DNA of 12,384 nt, taken from assembly GCA_027596195.1 (NCBI GenBank), contig JADGJG010000796.1, forward strand, positions 1 through 12,384, in the 5' to 3' direction. The notes beneath the pieces were generated by a model. The model was not told where the DNA came from and ran no database searches. It saw only the letters and a list, made by a program, of their open reading frames with translations. Source of the stretch: Podochytrium sp. JEL0797. Taxonomy: Eukaryota; Chytridiomycota; Chytridiomycetes; Chytridiales; Chytriomycetaceae. Within the stretch, counting starts at the first letter, position 1. Each line of letters starts with the position of its first letter. A program made the translations under genes and the position numbers. Positions 1-9,245 of this stretch are shown here, one piece after another.

Positions 1-59
<59 letters not shown>
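1..59. repeat. Pure poly-C homopolymer at window edge
   Basis: Fifty-nine consecutive cytosines fill the left edge and stop abruptly at a G. The adjoining 40 bases are ordinary intron sequence of the helicase gene on the minus strand. Read on that strand, the tract is a poly-G run inside or after an intron. A run this long with no interruption is more typical of a contig-end artefact (dark-cycle poly-G reads, or a stalled assembly) than of genomic sequence. A genuine G-rich intron tract is possible, since this genome has another long G run at 4306-4335. Confidence 0.9.
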
Positions 60-60
<1 letters not shown>

Positions 61-99
61 TCAGTGTGTCATTTTCGTTCGATCAACTTTTAGACTCAC

Positions 100-915
100 C
101 ACTTGCACATTCGACAATCGCTCCTGCACCTTATCCACACTCTCAACCAAATCCAACATGCGCCCCGGCGTCGCAACCACAATCTCAATCCCACCCTCCT
201 TCACCACCTCACTCACAGCACCATACTTTGATGACGACGCTGGCTTCCCATGCGGTGCCCTTCCATCCCTACGATCCCTTCTGAACCCGGAATCCCGCGG
301 CTGGTTCAACAGCGACTCAATCTGATCGCGCTTGTTCTCCCCGCCAACGACTACAGTCACGTTGTGGTGGCTCACACCCTTGCGGTGCGGTGTGAGGTTC
401 AAAAGGCGACGGGCTTCAGTGGCGGTTTGGACGGCCAATTCACGGGTCGGCGAAAAAACGAGAATCGAGACTGCGTTTCGAAATCAAAACAAAGACGATC
501 AGAATGGGTTGGGAGTCAGGTTCCGTCGAACCAAGAGGGACACACACACACACACACACTCTCTCTCATTCTCACCTCCCGCCTTCTTGACTGGATTCTT
601 GAACACCGTCTGCATCGCAGCCACCAAAAACGCCAACGTCTTGCCGGTCCCCGTTTTGGCACGCACCAGCATGTCCCGTCTCACACCACTAGCTCCTCCA
701 GCAACTAGTGCTTTGGTTTGCTGCAGATGCATCGCATCCAGCACTTGCTTCTGAACGGGCGTCATGTCGGTGTATCCAAAGTTGGTTTGGAGGGAAGTTT
801 GGAGGAACGGGTTCGATACGATCGTGGGGTGTTTAGCCCAGGTTGTTTCGAAGCGGGTGGGGATGGCGAGGGACCGCCGGGATGGGATTCGGAGAATCCG
901 GAGTGGGGAGAGCAT
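100..915 (-). CDS. DEAD-box RNA helicase, mitochondrial MSS116-like, 5' part only
   Basis: This is the N-terminal part of an ATP-dependent RNA helicase; the rest lies beyond the window. Exon 1 is 915..576, the intron is 575..471 (GTGAGA..GCAG), exon 2 is 470..100, and a GTGAGT donor follows at 99. The visible product is 237 aa. The first residues are rich in Arg, Leu and Ser with no acids (MLSPLRILRIPSRRS), as in a mitochondrial presequence, which supports the ATG at 915. The Q-motif region is at residues 46-55 (FGYTDMTPVQ), Walker A at 86-93 (AKTGTGKT), motif Ia at 121-126 (PTRELA), and motif Ib at 213-217 (ATPGR). The DEAD box would start the next exon. AKTGTGKT followed by an AFL sequence recalls Mss116/CYT-19, which act on mitochondrial introns; that role is inferred. 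There are extra residues between the Q motif and Walker A, and a long charged stretch precedes ATPGR. The gene starts 80 bp downstream of the FAAP24-like stop codon. Confidence 0.88.
541..567. repeat. CA/CT dinucleotide microsatellite in helicase intron
   Basis: On the plus strand (CA)10 runs directly into a short CT run. It lies inside the helicase intron, just after the 5' splice site in the sense of the gene, where it reads as a GA run followed by a GT run. It is probably a length-variable simple repeat. Confidence 0.9.
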
Positions 916-994
916 GTTTTGGACAAGTTTCGCACGAGAGGAAAAAACGCAAAAAAGAAAAACAAAAAACCAAGCACCTCCTGAGGATTTGTCA

Positions 995-1666
995 TCAAAA
1001 AGGGTTTGACTGGAAGAAGGCAACCACCTTGGCCGCCTGCACTGCCCCCACGCCCTTTATCCTCTCGCGAATATCACTCTCTGTGGCTTCCGAGATGCTC
1101 TTCAAAGTCCCAAACGCCATCAGCAGTTCTTTTGCTTTGGCTTCTCCGATGCCCGGGATTCCCGAGACGGTTTTGATGAGAAGCGCGTGCGGGTTGTCTG
1201 TTTTGCCGGTGGTGATGGAGGCGGTGGTGTCAATTTTGGCTTTGGCTGGTTTCGCGTGTTGGTTAATGAGGACTGAAATGTATCTGCATTCAATGTGTTA
1301 ACAAAAGCCGCAACGACCAGTCTGCACATACCGTGCAGCGTGTTCGACCGACTCCACGGGCACCACTGCCACTCCGTATTCCACCACAGAAATTTGCTGC
1401 AATCGACGAAAGAGCTCCCAGGATCGCGGACTTGTTTCGACAATGAGCAGACCCGTTTCCATCTCCATCAGGGCGGCCAGCTGGTCGTCGTGTGGGTCCG
1501 AGAGTGCGGTTGCTGGGACAAAGACGATGCCGCAGCCTGGGAAGGGTGTGCAGTCGATGTGGGATGCTTCGGGTAGGTGTATGACTCGCAGGGTCTTGTT
1601 GGCGCAGAGTGAGGTGGACAGGGGCGAGTCGACGAGGCGCGAGGGGAGATGGCATGTGAGGATCAT
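995..1666 (-). CDS. FAAP24: FAAP24-like XPF-family protein (inactive nuclease fold plus tandem HhH)
   Basis: Exon 1 is 1666..1332, the intron is 1331..1284 (48 bp, GTATGT..GCAG), and exon 2 is 1283..995, giving 207 aa, close to the size of animal FAAP24. The N-terminal two thirds resemble the XPF-type nuclease fold: residues reading GLLIVETS, then a stretch ending YGVAVVPVES, match in pattern the central part of FAAP24. The catalytic ERK..D motif of active XPF nucleases is not visible, as expected for FAAP24. The last 63 residues form a tandem helix-hairpin-helix domain with hairpins IPGIG (154-158) and GVG (189-191), ending in AFFQSNPF. FAAP24 partners FANCM and binds branched or single-stranded DNA in crosslink repair; that role here is inferred. 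ERCC1/Rad10 is the main alternative, but length, the IPGIG hairpin and the C-terminal ending favour FAAP24. An in-frame stop lies upstream with no other ATG, so 1666 is the start. Confidence 0.72.
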
Positions 1667-2034
1667 TTTTGACCAAGAATTGAAACATGCAGGCAACTTT
1701 AAACCGACGGCGCCAGACAACACTTGCGTCAAAAAGCACGCCTAGCACGCTCTCTAGGAGTGTCCCTAGTGCTTCTAGCGCGCCTCCTAGCGACACGCTT
1801 GCGGCTCTAGGCGCCGCATGTCTCTGCGTGGCCACTTCGCTAGGGGGCGTTGCAGCTCCTCTGCCTTCCGCTTCGTCGGCCAATGCCTCATCCTCTGCTG
1901 CCAAACTGATCCTGAGCGTGTCGACCATTGCCCTGTTCCGCAACCGGTGTGTGTGTGTTTATTAAGACCTCGCCTCCCTTATCCCCCATGATCCCTAATG
2001 CGCACCATCCAGCCTTGAACGCAAGGCAAACGCA
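1667..2034. promoter_or_regulatory. Divergent intergenic region between FAAP24-like and Munc13-like genes
   Basis: These 368 bases separate two divergent starts and should hold both promoters and 5' leaders. No clear TATA box is visible. The notable contents are seven CTAG tetramers between 1742 and 1843 and a short GT repeat near 1946-1957. Open frames cross the region on both strands (plus-strand Ser/Ala/Pro-rich, minus-strand Leu/Ala-rich), but neither begins or ends like a convincing gene. Confidence 0.5.
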
Positions 2035-5000
2035 ATGTCTCAGATCCCCTGCAACCCACAAGCCCCTCCCATGGACCTCAAGACCCGCATCTTTTCGCTC
2101 TCTGCCAAACAGTAATCTCTCCTCGCCCCGCTTCCGATGCCAAGCTAACCGCATCTCCCTCCCCAGCTACCTCGACCAGACCAAAACCATCCCACCCGCC
2201 GCCCAAACCGACTTTGCCTCCGCCATCCTCATCCTCCTCGCCTCCGCCATCAGAGAATCCATCGCAAAGTTCCAGTCCGACAACCAACGCGTATTCGAAC
2301 CCGCCGACACCGACGCCCTCCTCTTGATTGTCGTGACCCTCTACCTAGTCACCTTAAAAGAAGCCATTGGCGCCGAAAACACGCACGCGAACCCGGCACT
2401 GTCCCACCCCTTTTTCAAATACGGCAGCGATCCCCGTGATTCGAGCTTTTCGTTTCTCAGACACCACCTTGTCAAGTTCTTGTCCACTATTGACGGTGAC
2501 TCCTCGTCGGCTGTTGTTTCCGAAAACTCGGTCCTGTTTGAATACATGCGGTCCATTTCAAGCATCCAGGACGGACAGTTTGTGAATCTGTGTAACCAGG
2601 CCAAAGCGATGGCCAAAAAGAGGGTCTCGGAGGCGGTTGTGTATTCTGCGATTTCGGATTATGTCGACGCTTTGAAGGCTGCGTCTGACGCGGAGCTTGT
2701 GGCCGATTTTAAGGTTGGCAAGTGGGAGGATTGGAAATCGGATGAGATTCATGTTGCGAAGGGGATGATGAACATGTATAAGGCTGTGAATCCAGAGATT
2801 CAGGTGTGTATTCTGTGTGCGTGTGAAACGTGACCTCTCGCGCGTAGGATTGTATTTGTTTCAATGCACTCTCTTTCTCAACCACCCACCCCTCCTCCTC
2901 CTCCCACAAACACACTTGTATTCATCTCTTGTATTTCAGAGAATCCATGTGCCCAAAGAACAACTCGACCTCCTCCTGCCCCCGACCCGCCACGAATACT
3001 ACAAAATCCTGCTCGCCCTGTGTCTCCAAAAAGACCTCAAACGCACACCCAACGGCGGCGGCGTCGTCTCCTTCGAACTGAGTAAATTGAGTGTGCAGCT
3101 TTTGAATGAGTGTGCGCAGAGGTGAGTGGGGCCGTGGTTCTGGGGCGACACGCGCTTGTAGGGATGGTACTGATTATTTTTTCTTTTTGTGGGGGGGTTT
3201 TCAAGGTGGAGGATTTCAAAGGGGTGGCGCGAATTGGCCGTGCTGGAAAATGTGGTGGCTGCGTATGGAGAGGAGGTGTATCACCTTGCGGATATCAAGA
3301 AGCAGGTGGACAAGTGTATGGATATGATGGGGGTGAATGGGAGTCCACGCAAATCGGAGGTGAGGATATCATCTCTTTGAAATAGGGGAATTGGAGGCTT
3401 CAAATGGTGCTTGCGACTGCACCCGTGCCCCTTCACAACGAAGAAAACTCAACGCGACCACGACAAACCCCCACAGGACGAATACTACTACACCTGCCTC
3501 AAACGGCTCCACATGTACATCAAATCGCGGCTCATTAGTTTCCCCGAACTCTGTCTCAAGGGCAACCCTTCGTTCGCGCAGGCGCAGATGGCGGCCATGG
3601 TGGGGTTGTATCGCAGGGTGTATGAGACGGATTCGTTTTGGGAGCATTTCGGGAGGGAGAGGGGGGATGTTGTGGCGGATGTGGAGGCGACTATTACGGT
3701 TTGTTTGTTTGGCGTGATTTGGGTTGGGATTTTTGTTGATTGTTTTTGGGGTTTTTTAGGATGTTCTTGTGGAACGGTATGGTGCGTCTCCGGCTGTTGT
3801 GCGCATGGATTTGGATAATTTGAAGACAGTGTTGGAGTTGACAAAGTGGGTGAATCAGGAGGTGAATATGTTCAACAAGTGTTTTCCGACGCCGATTTAT
3901 GACAAGTAAGCAAACAACCCCCCCACACCTTTTCTCTCCATCTCTCCATATCACTGCTTGCTTGGGGTGGTACTCATTTTTTTGGAAGGATCGAAATCGG
4001 GTTCCTCGTGCAAGACCTCTATATCAAACGCAACTTCCGTTTCGTCCTCGAAACGATGCGGTTCAATTTCCAAAGCGACGCGGATACACTCGTGTTTGGG
4101 CCCGACGGGTTATACGAATGCGTGTCGCGGTTGTTTGAGACGGTGGATGTGGCGCGCGTGTTTCGGAAGGGGGAGGAGCCTGATATTGAAGAGTTTTTTC
4201 GCAATTTTATTGAGGCGTGGGTTCAGCGGATGGATGGGGAGTGGAAGGAGTGGGCGGGGAGGGTGATTGAGAATGATGATGTGAGTGTTTCTTTTTTTGG
4301 GAGGAGGGGGGTGGGGGGGTGGGGGGGGGGGGGGGTTGCTGATTGTTTTTGTTCTTGTTTTTACAGTTCCTGCCCATTTTGGTGCCCACGACCATGTACA
4401 GTTCGAGCATCAAGGACATGTTTGGGTTCTTTGACAATGGGCTTGGGTTCATGAAAAAGTTGAAGGCGTCTGCGCAGAATATGAAGCGGAGGGAGGCGTT
4501 GATGATTTCGTTTTTGGCGGTGAGTCTTTTTTTGTTTTGTCATGTATCTGTGGAATGAAAATTGAACCCATCCCCCGTCCTTTTAAAGATGATGGGTCGT
4601 TCCATTGTGCACTTTTCCGATGAGACCTTTTCGCTGTTTCAAAAAACCTCGATGCAGACGAATGTGTGGATGCCCAAACAATGTATCCAACTCAACAACA
4701 TTGTCGGTGCCATCCGCGAACTCCAACGCGTCTTTGTCGATCTCGATATCGGCGCGGCAGTTGCCACGGGGGCCGGTGGAGATGCGGGAAGCGGGGGAGT
4801 CGGGAAACCGAAGATTAACCCCATGGCGAAACGGACGGATCGTGTTGCGGGAAAAGTCAAGTTGGTGGTTACGGTTGTGAGAGGCGTCGGGTTGCCTGTT
4901 TTGGATCGGTTTTCGTCGGATCCGTTTGTGGGTGTGATTTTGGATGGGGTTTTGCCGCCAAAGGTTGTGACGGCGGTGGAGAGGAAGAATTTGAATCCAG

Positions 5001-6089
5001 TGTGGAATCAGGTTTGATTGTTTTTTTCCGTTGGGTGGAGGTGTGCGGAAACTGATGGTTTTTTCTTTCTGTATGCAAGACGTTTGAATTCGAAGTCCCC
5101 GCCACGCATCCAACCAAATTCTACTTTGCTGTATACGACGAAGACCGGTTCGAAAAATATCGATACATGGCGAGCTGTCTCCCCGACGACGCGATTGTCT
5201 CGGATGACCCTGAACTGTGCGATTTCTTGACACACGAGCGCGTGTTGCAGTTGGAACAGGGAACGGGAAATCCCGACGAGGTTGGTCCTAAGGCGGGGGT
5301 GCTTGTGGTTCGTGTCATGCGGGATGGGGAGATTCAGGATCGTGAGTTTTGGGTGGCGAAGAGTATGCAGAGTTTGACTTTTACGGCGGAGAAGATGGTG
5401 AGGGTGTTTACGGAGAAGGTGAGTTCGTTTTTTTTTTGGTTTTGTGGATGAGGGTGTGCTGATGTGAAGGGGGAAATCAGATTGTGCGATTCGCCGAACT
5501 CGAATGGAACAAAATCTCTGCGCAATTCAAACCCAAACTCTTTGGAAGCAGCGGAAGCGGGTCCAACCGACCCAGCACCCCACAACAACCCGCCACACTA
5601 ATCGACGAATCCAAAGTCGAATCAGCCCTCCTCCCGCTCCTCAAACACCTCGACGCGAACCTCACCGTATTGAACCAAAACCTCGACCGTCCCCTTGTCG
5701 ATCGCTTCCTGTGCGACGCGTATCCGTTCTTGTCAGAGAATAACCCTGTCGCTGCAATCGTCTCGCCTGTAGGGCAGGACAAACCCGCCATAGCGCACTT
5801 GCAGAAACACGATTTGGACCGCCCGTCCCAGTTACCCCTCGTGATTTGGAACAAGCTCGTGACGCGATTGAAGAGTTCAGTCGAAACGATTCGGAGCACG
5901 GCCGTGGACCCCGACGCGTTGAATGAGAGCGAGAAGCGGCAGGTGGCTGCGTTGGAGCTCGTGTTGGAGTATTTGAAGGCGTTTTTTTACTGTGATTTGG
6001 ATGGAAAATGTTGTGGGTTTTCGTTGAAGGTGTTGGAGGGGGGGGAGTATCGGGAGGTGAGGAAGTTGGTGAAGGAGTTGTTGGTTTAA
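2035..6089 (+). CDS. Munc13/UNC-13-like protein (MUN domain with internal C2 domain)
   Basis: Eleven exons: 2035-2111, 2167-2803, 2940-3121, 3206-3359, 3477-3698, 3760-3905, 3989-4280, 4367-4519, 4589-5011, 5080-5418, 5481-6089. They encode 1077 aa and all junctions keep phase. Residues about 350-640 are helical MUN/MHD1-type sequence. A C2 domain spans about 710-845; D727 and D732 in loop 1 and D782 and D784 in loop 3 fit calcium ligands, while further acidic loop-3 positions are basic or aromatic. The last 180 residues fit MHD2, after a Ser/Gly/Pro/Gln linker. A C2 between MHD1 and MHD2 is the layout of fungal Munc13-like proteins such as S. pombe Ync13, which act in vesicle tethering, fusion and septation. 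Membrane-traffic function is thus inferred from family. An alternative in-frame ATG is at 2071. The MHD2 exon is the longest uninterrupted 3' exon. Confidence 0.88.
4303..4335 (+). repeat. G-run cluster (G6, G7, G15) in intron of Munc13-like gene
   Basis: Inside the intron 4281-4366 the sense strand carries G runs of 6 (4306-4311), 7 (4313-4319) and 15 (4321-4335), separated by single T bases. The pattern could fold as a G-quadruplex in DNA or pre-mRNA. The intron still has a GTGAGT donor, a T-rich tract and a TTACAG acceptor. Confidence 0.85.
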
Positions 6090-6262
6090 AGGGGGTGGGT
6101 GTTGGAACGCGTCATATATAGAAAATAAGAGCGGAGAAAAACGAAAAGTATACCTACGAATGCGTTGGCGAAATCTTGGGTTGGTCGCGAAATTGGTCGG
6201 CGAGTCCGTGGCGTATCCGCATGTTTTTTTTTTTTTTTTTTGATTTCAAGAATCAACCAACC
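6090..6262 (+). promoter_or_regulatory. Intergenic region with TATA-like element upstream of CGR1
   Basis: The 173 bp between the Munc13-like stop and the CGR1 start contain a TATATA-type element (CATATATAG near 6112-6120) and a run of sixteen or so T bases ending at 6241, just before the CGR1 ATG. It probably combines the 3' end of the upstream gene with the CGR1 promoter. No canonical AATAAA was seen. Confidence 0.4.
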
Positions 6263-7044
6263 ATGTCCTCCGAGGCCATCACATCATCAGCGGCACCCGC
6301 AACAGCACCGATTCAGACATTGAAAACCGTTCGTGGAGCACCTGTATCAGGTGCATATCGTCTCTCCATCCTCTGCGTCTCAGATCGGCGGCCCGAGTTC
6401 TCAGATTGGCGACTCCCCCCGCACGCGGAATCTGAATTAGAATCTTGTCGATCATTCGGCTGGGGGGTTGTCAGAGCTGCATCCTCGAGGGCCGGATCCT
6501 AGAGAGTTTTTTCCTTCTTGTCTGCGAGATCCTTTACCCGCGAGACTTACTAACGGCTGGTGTTTGGAAAAAGGGCGTCCATGGAAGAGTGTGCAAGTCA
6601 AGAGATCTAGCCACCTCAAATCCAAGTCGATCCAAAAAGGTGGGCAATACAGAGTTTTGGGGTGTGTGAGGGGGATTCCTTTGGATTCTGACATGCTGGT
6701 GTTGTAGGTTGGGTAAAGCAGCAGGAGGATCGCAAGCAGAGGGAGATTGTGCAGCGGATGCAGTTTGAGATGAAGGAGGAAAAGAGGATTGCCAAGGAGG
6801 TGAGAGACTCTTAATATTTTTTTTGAAAGGGGGATTGGTCAACTGATTTCTCGTGTAGGAAAAACGCGCCGAGGCCGAGGAGCGCAAGAAGAGAAAGGAG
6901 GAGAACGAGAAGCGGGCCGAGGTGATGCAGATGGTCAGTGCGGCCAAGGTCAAGCGTATGAAGAAGAAGCAGCTCAAGAGCTTGAAGAAGGTTGGATCGG
7001 ATGTGTCTGGATCGACTGTGAAGAGAAGAAAGGGGGTGAAGTGA
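6263..7044 (+). CDS. CGR1: Ribosome-biogenesis protein Cgr1
   Basis: Four exons, 6263-6350, 6574-6639, 6708-6799 and 6859-7044, encode 143 aa. Splicing exon 1 to exon 2 rebuilds the family signature VSGRPWK (residues about 27-33). It is followed by a Lys/Ser-rich stretch, a GWVKQQEDRK segment like the S-W-x-K-K motif, and a long Lys/Arg/Glu-rich helix that continues to the C-terminus, the Cgr1 family layout. Yeast Cgr1 is a similarly small nucleolar protein needed for 60S subunit pre-rRNA processing. The basic, coiled-coil-like tail fits RNA or preribosome binding. Intron 1 is 223 bp, longer than its neighbours, with a perfect TACTAAC branch site at 6548-6554, 19 nt before the acceptor. The stop lies only 54 bp before the next gene on the same strand. 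Confidence 0.88.
6548..6554 (+). other. Consensus TACTAAC intron branch site
   Basis: A perfect TACTAAC lies 19 nt upstream of the intron-exon boundary (AAG at 6571-6573) in CGR1 intron 1. It supports the splice choice that restores VSGRPWK. Confidence 0.8.
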
Positions 7045-7098
7045 GGATGGTATTCTTCGGTCCAAATTCTTCACTTCAAATTCCATCCCATAAAAGAG

Positions 7099-9172
7099 AT
7101 GTTTTCGCGCGCCACTCCCTTCTGCGTGGCCTTTCTCGTGCTCTTTGCCACGTGCGAACTGCACTCGCCCTTCGCGGGACACGCTGATGCATTCGCCCTG
7201 CGCCTGGCGTGGCTTGTCTTTGAATTAGGCGCCTGGCTTTCCCTGGACACGAAGAGAATCCCCTGGACGAGTCTTGCCATAGCCTTGGTCCCCTTGGCGT
7301 CCCTGGTTTCCTTCAAAGCGACTTCGCTGGCGGCATCGCTGGGCGCCTCGGTTCCTCTTCTGCAGAAGGCACTGCCGGTCGTCTTTGCCGTGAGTGTTGC
7401 GTTGCCAATGTTTCTGCTGGGCACTTCAATGCCGGGCAAAAAAGGTGAATATGCAACGAGCCAAACGGATCCATTAACCATGCTGTGTCAAAGGGTCGCT
7501 TTCCTGGTACATCTCGCTTGCCCCCACTGCCGTCTGTGCCTGGTTCGCTATCCCCATCCAGTCCTCCGTTGCCTCGTTTATCTGGACACACGGCCCGAGC
7601 CCGCTTCCCATGCCCGCAGAGATTCTATGTGGGATTGCCATCTTGTTGTCCGTGTGGGATATCTCGCGTTTGCTTCTTGGTGCTGCCGATGATTCTGTCG
7701 TGGGGAACACAACCAAACCAACTGGTCAACAACCCGAAAAGAGCAACGCCCATTTCTCAAAGATATTCCTATTGTCACTTCCCTTCTTCATCTCATGGTA
7801 CACGCTTGTGATGACTCCTCAGTTCAGTCGCACTTTGATCGCGTCTGTGAGTTTTGATTGCAACCTGAGTCCGCCAACCCCGCTGCTCACGCCTCCTCCT
7901 CCTCACTCTTCCAGCCGACTGCAAAAAATCAACGAATCCTTGAGAAAGTGTACTCCAACACGGGCCACATTTCTGTGATTGAGGATCCCTCGTTGCACAA
8001 TGGAATCCGAGTCATCCGATGTGATCATTCTCTCTTGGGTGGGGTGTTTTTGATGGAGGGATATAGGGGGGACTCGGTTTATGGGAGCTTTTACTTTCTG
8101 GGATTCGTGACGGGATTCAAGCGAGACAGTTTGAAAGAGGTGGACGGCAAAAGTCTTGTGGAAGTTGCTCGGGAGAGACGGTTCAAGGCTGTCAACATGT
8201 GAGATACCCACTTGTTGTCTCGCGAATCGTTTTTGAAATCTGATTCGGCAAAAAAAGCGGGCTTGGAATCGGGATCGCGTCCAAAACGATCCTTCAATCC
8301 CACCCAAACTCCCACATTGACGTTGTCGACTTGGATCCCGAGATTTTGAGGCTCGCTGTGGAGTACTTTGAGTACCCCAATGTGACGGCTCAAACGACTT
8401 TCTATGCCATGGACGGCCGCAAGTTTTTGGAAGACGCACCTGACGCGTCGTATGATTACGTTTTGCATGATGTGTTCACGAATGGGGGTGTGAGCGGGCG
8501 GTTGGTTAGCTTGGAGGCGTTGAAGGAGACGAGGAGGGTCCTTGTGGAGGATGGGGTGTTGGCTTTGGTTCGTTTTTGTTGTTGGTTGTTTTGTTATGCA
8601 TTTCTCATTTCTTTTGCGCCTTCTTGTCACCAGAACTTTGTTGGAACGATTCACTCAGAATCCACGCTCTCTCTCATTCGGACAATCAAATCCGTGAGTT
8701 TTTTTTTGATTTCTCATCCCACCCCACCTTTGAACAGGTTACAAATCCGATCAACAACCAGGTTTATCCATACGTGGCTTGTTACCCCGAATCTCCAATC
8801 ACAGACGCAACAACCCACGACTCTTTTTACAACATGGTATTCTTTGCCGCGGGGCATCCGCTGGTGTTTGACCCTGCGCAAATTCCGGACCCGTTTGCGA
8901 GCCGTCCACGCAAAAAGAAGACAAATAGCGACGGAGAAAGTATGGGGTATGCGAGGGCGAATATGTTGTACGAGTTCCCCGAGTTGCGGTTCGAAGAGGC
9001 TGTGGAAAGGGTGCAAGTTGAGAGTGGTGTTGGGGGTGGCGCTGTGTTGAGGGATGTGGGGGTTTCGGGGGAAGTGGCGGAGGTTTTGAGGGAGGAAGAG
9101 AGGGTGGGGAGGAGAAGGCATTGGGAGTTGATGGTGGAGTTGTTTGGGGTTGATTTCTGGATCATGTTTTGA
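7099..9172 (+). CDS. Membrane-anchored spermidine-synthase-like protein (Rossmann aminopropyl/methyltransferase fold)
   Basis: Six exons, 7099-7444, 7494-7846, 7915-8198, 8258-8567, 8634-8693 and 8762-9172, encode 587 aa. Residues 1-233 are hydrophobic with about six or seven membrane segments (for example around residues 105-120 and 175-195). The C-terminal part is a spermidine/spermine-synthase-like Rossmann domain: GLGIG at 329-333 replaces the usual GGGxG, then VVDLD (350-354) for the acidic nucleoside-binding strand, DG at 380-381, and HDVFTNGG (398-405) where true synthases have a D-S-S/T-D type motif. One catalytic Asp (D399) is kept and the second is missing, so it may not make polyamines. 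The C-terminal tail is Glu/Arg/Val-rich. The last intron has two in-frame acceptors (8737 and 8761); I chose 8761. The acceptor choice and the GTTCGT donor at 8568 are the weakest points. Confidence 0.8.
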
Positions 9173-9188
9173 AGGTTTTATGTTGCTT

Positions 9189-9194
9189 TTTATT
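9189..9194 (-). terminator. AATAAA polyadenylation signal for small secreted peptide gene
   Basis: On the minus strand AATAAA lies about 52 nt past the stop codon of the 76-aa gene, in the 73-bp gap between two convergent genes. Confidence 0.55.
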
Positions 9195-9245
9195 TTTGAA
9201 CAAAAAACAATGCATGTGTGCTAGAAGTGGAAATGTGGGGGTGTT

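Noticed and set aside
541..567. CA repeat as part of a CRISPR or telomere-like array
   Set aside because: It is a plain dinucleotide microsatellite without spacers or longer unit.
1290..1943. Long minus-strand open frame overlapping the FAAP24-like gene
   Set aside because: It lies mostly in another frame over the FAAP24-like exon and gives low-complexity Pro/His/Arg sequence. Its Leu/Ala-rich upstream part is kept only as part of the CTAG observation.
1687..1965. Plus-strand Ser/Ala-rich open frame of 92 codons
   Set aside because: It starts inside the 5' leader of the opposite gene, has no signal or domain, and ends in the GT repeat. Composition of the CTAG cluster explains it.
4583..5233. 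216-codon minus-strand open frame opposite the Munc13-like C2 exons
   Set aside because: It is an antisense shadow: it crosses an intron and has Arg/His/Pro-rich composition, while the sense frame has clear C2 motifs.
6351..6573. Intron-encoded C/D or H/ACA small nucleolar RNA
   Set aside because: No C box with matching D box and no ANANNA/ACA pair could be found by eye, so it is not annotated.
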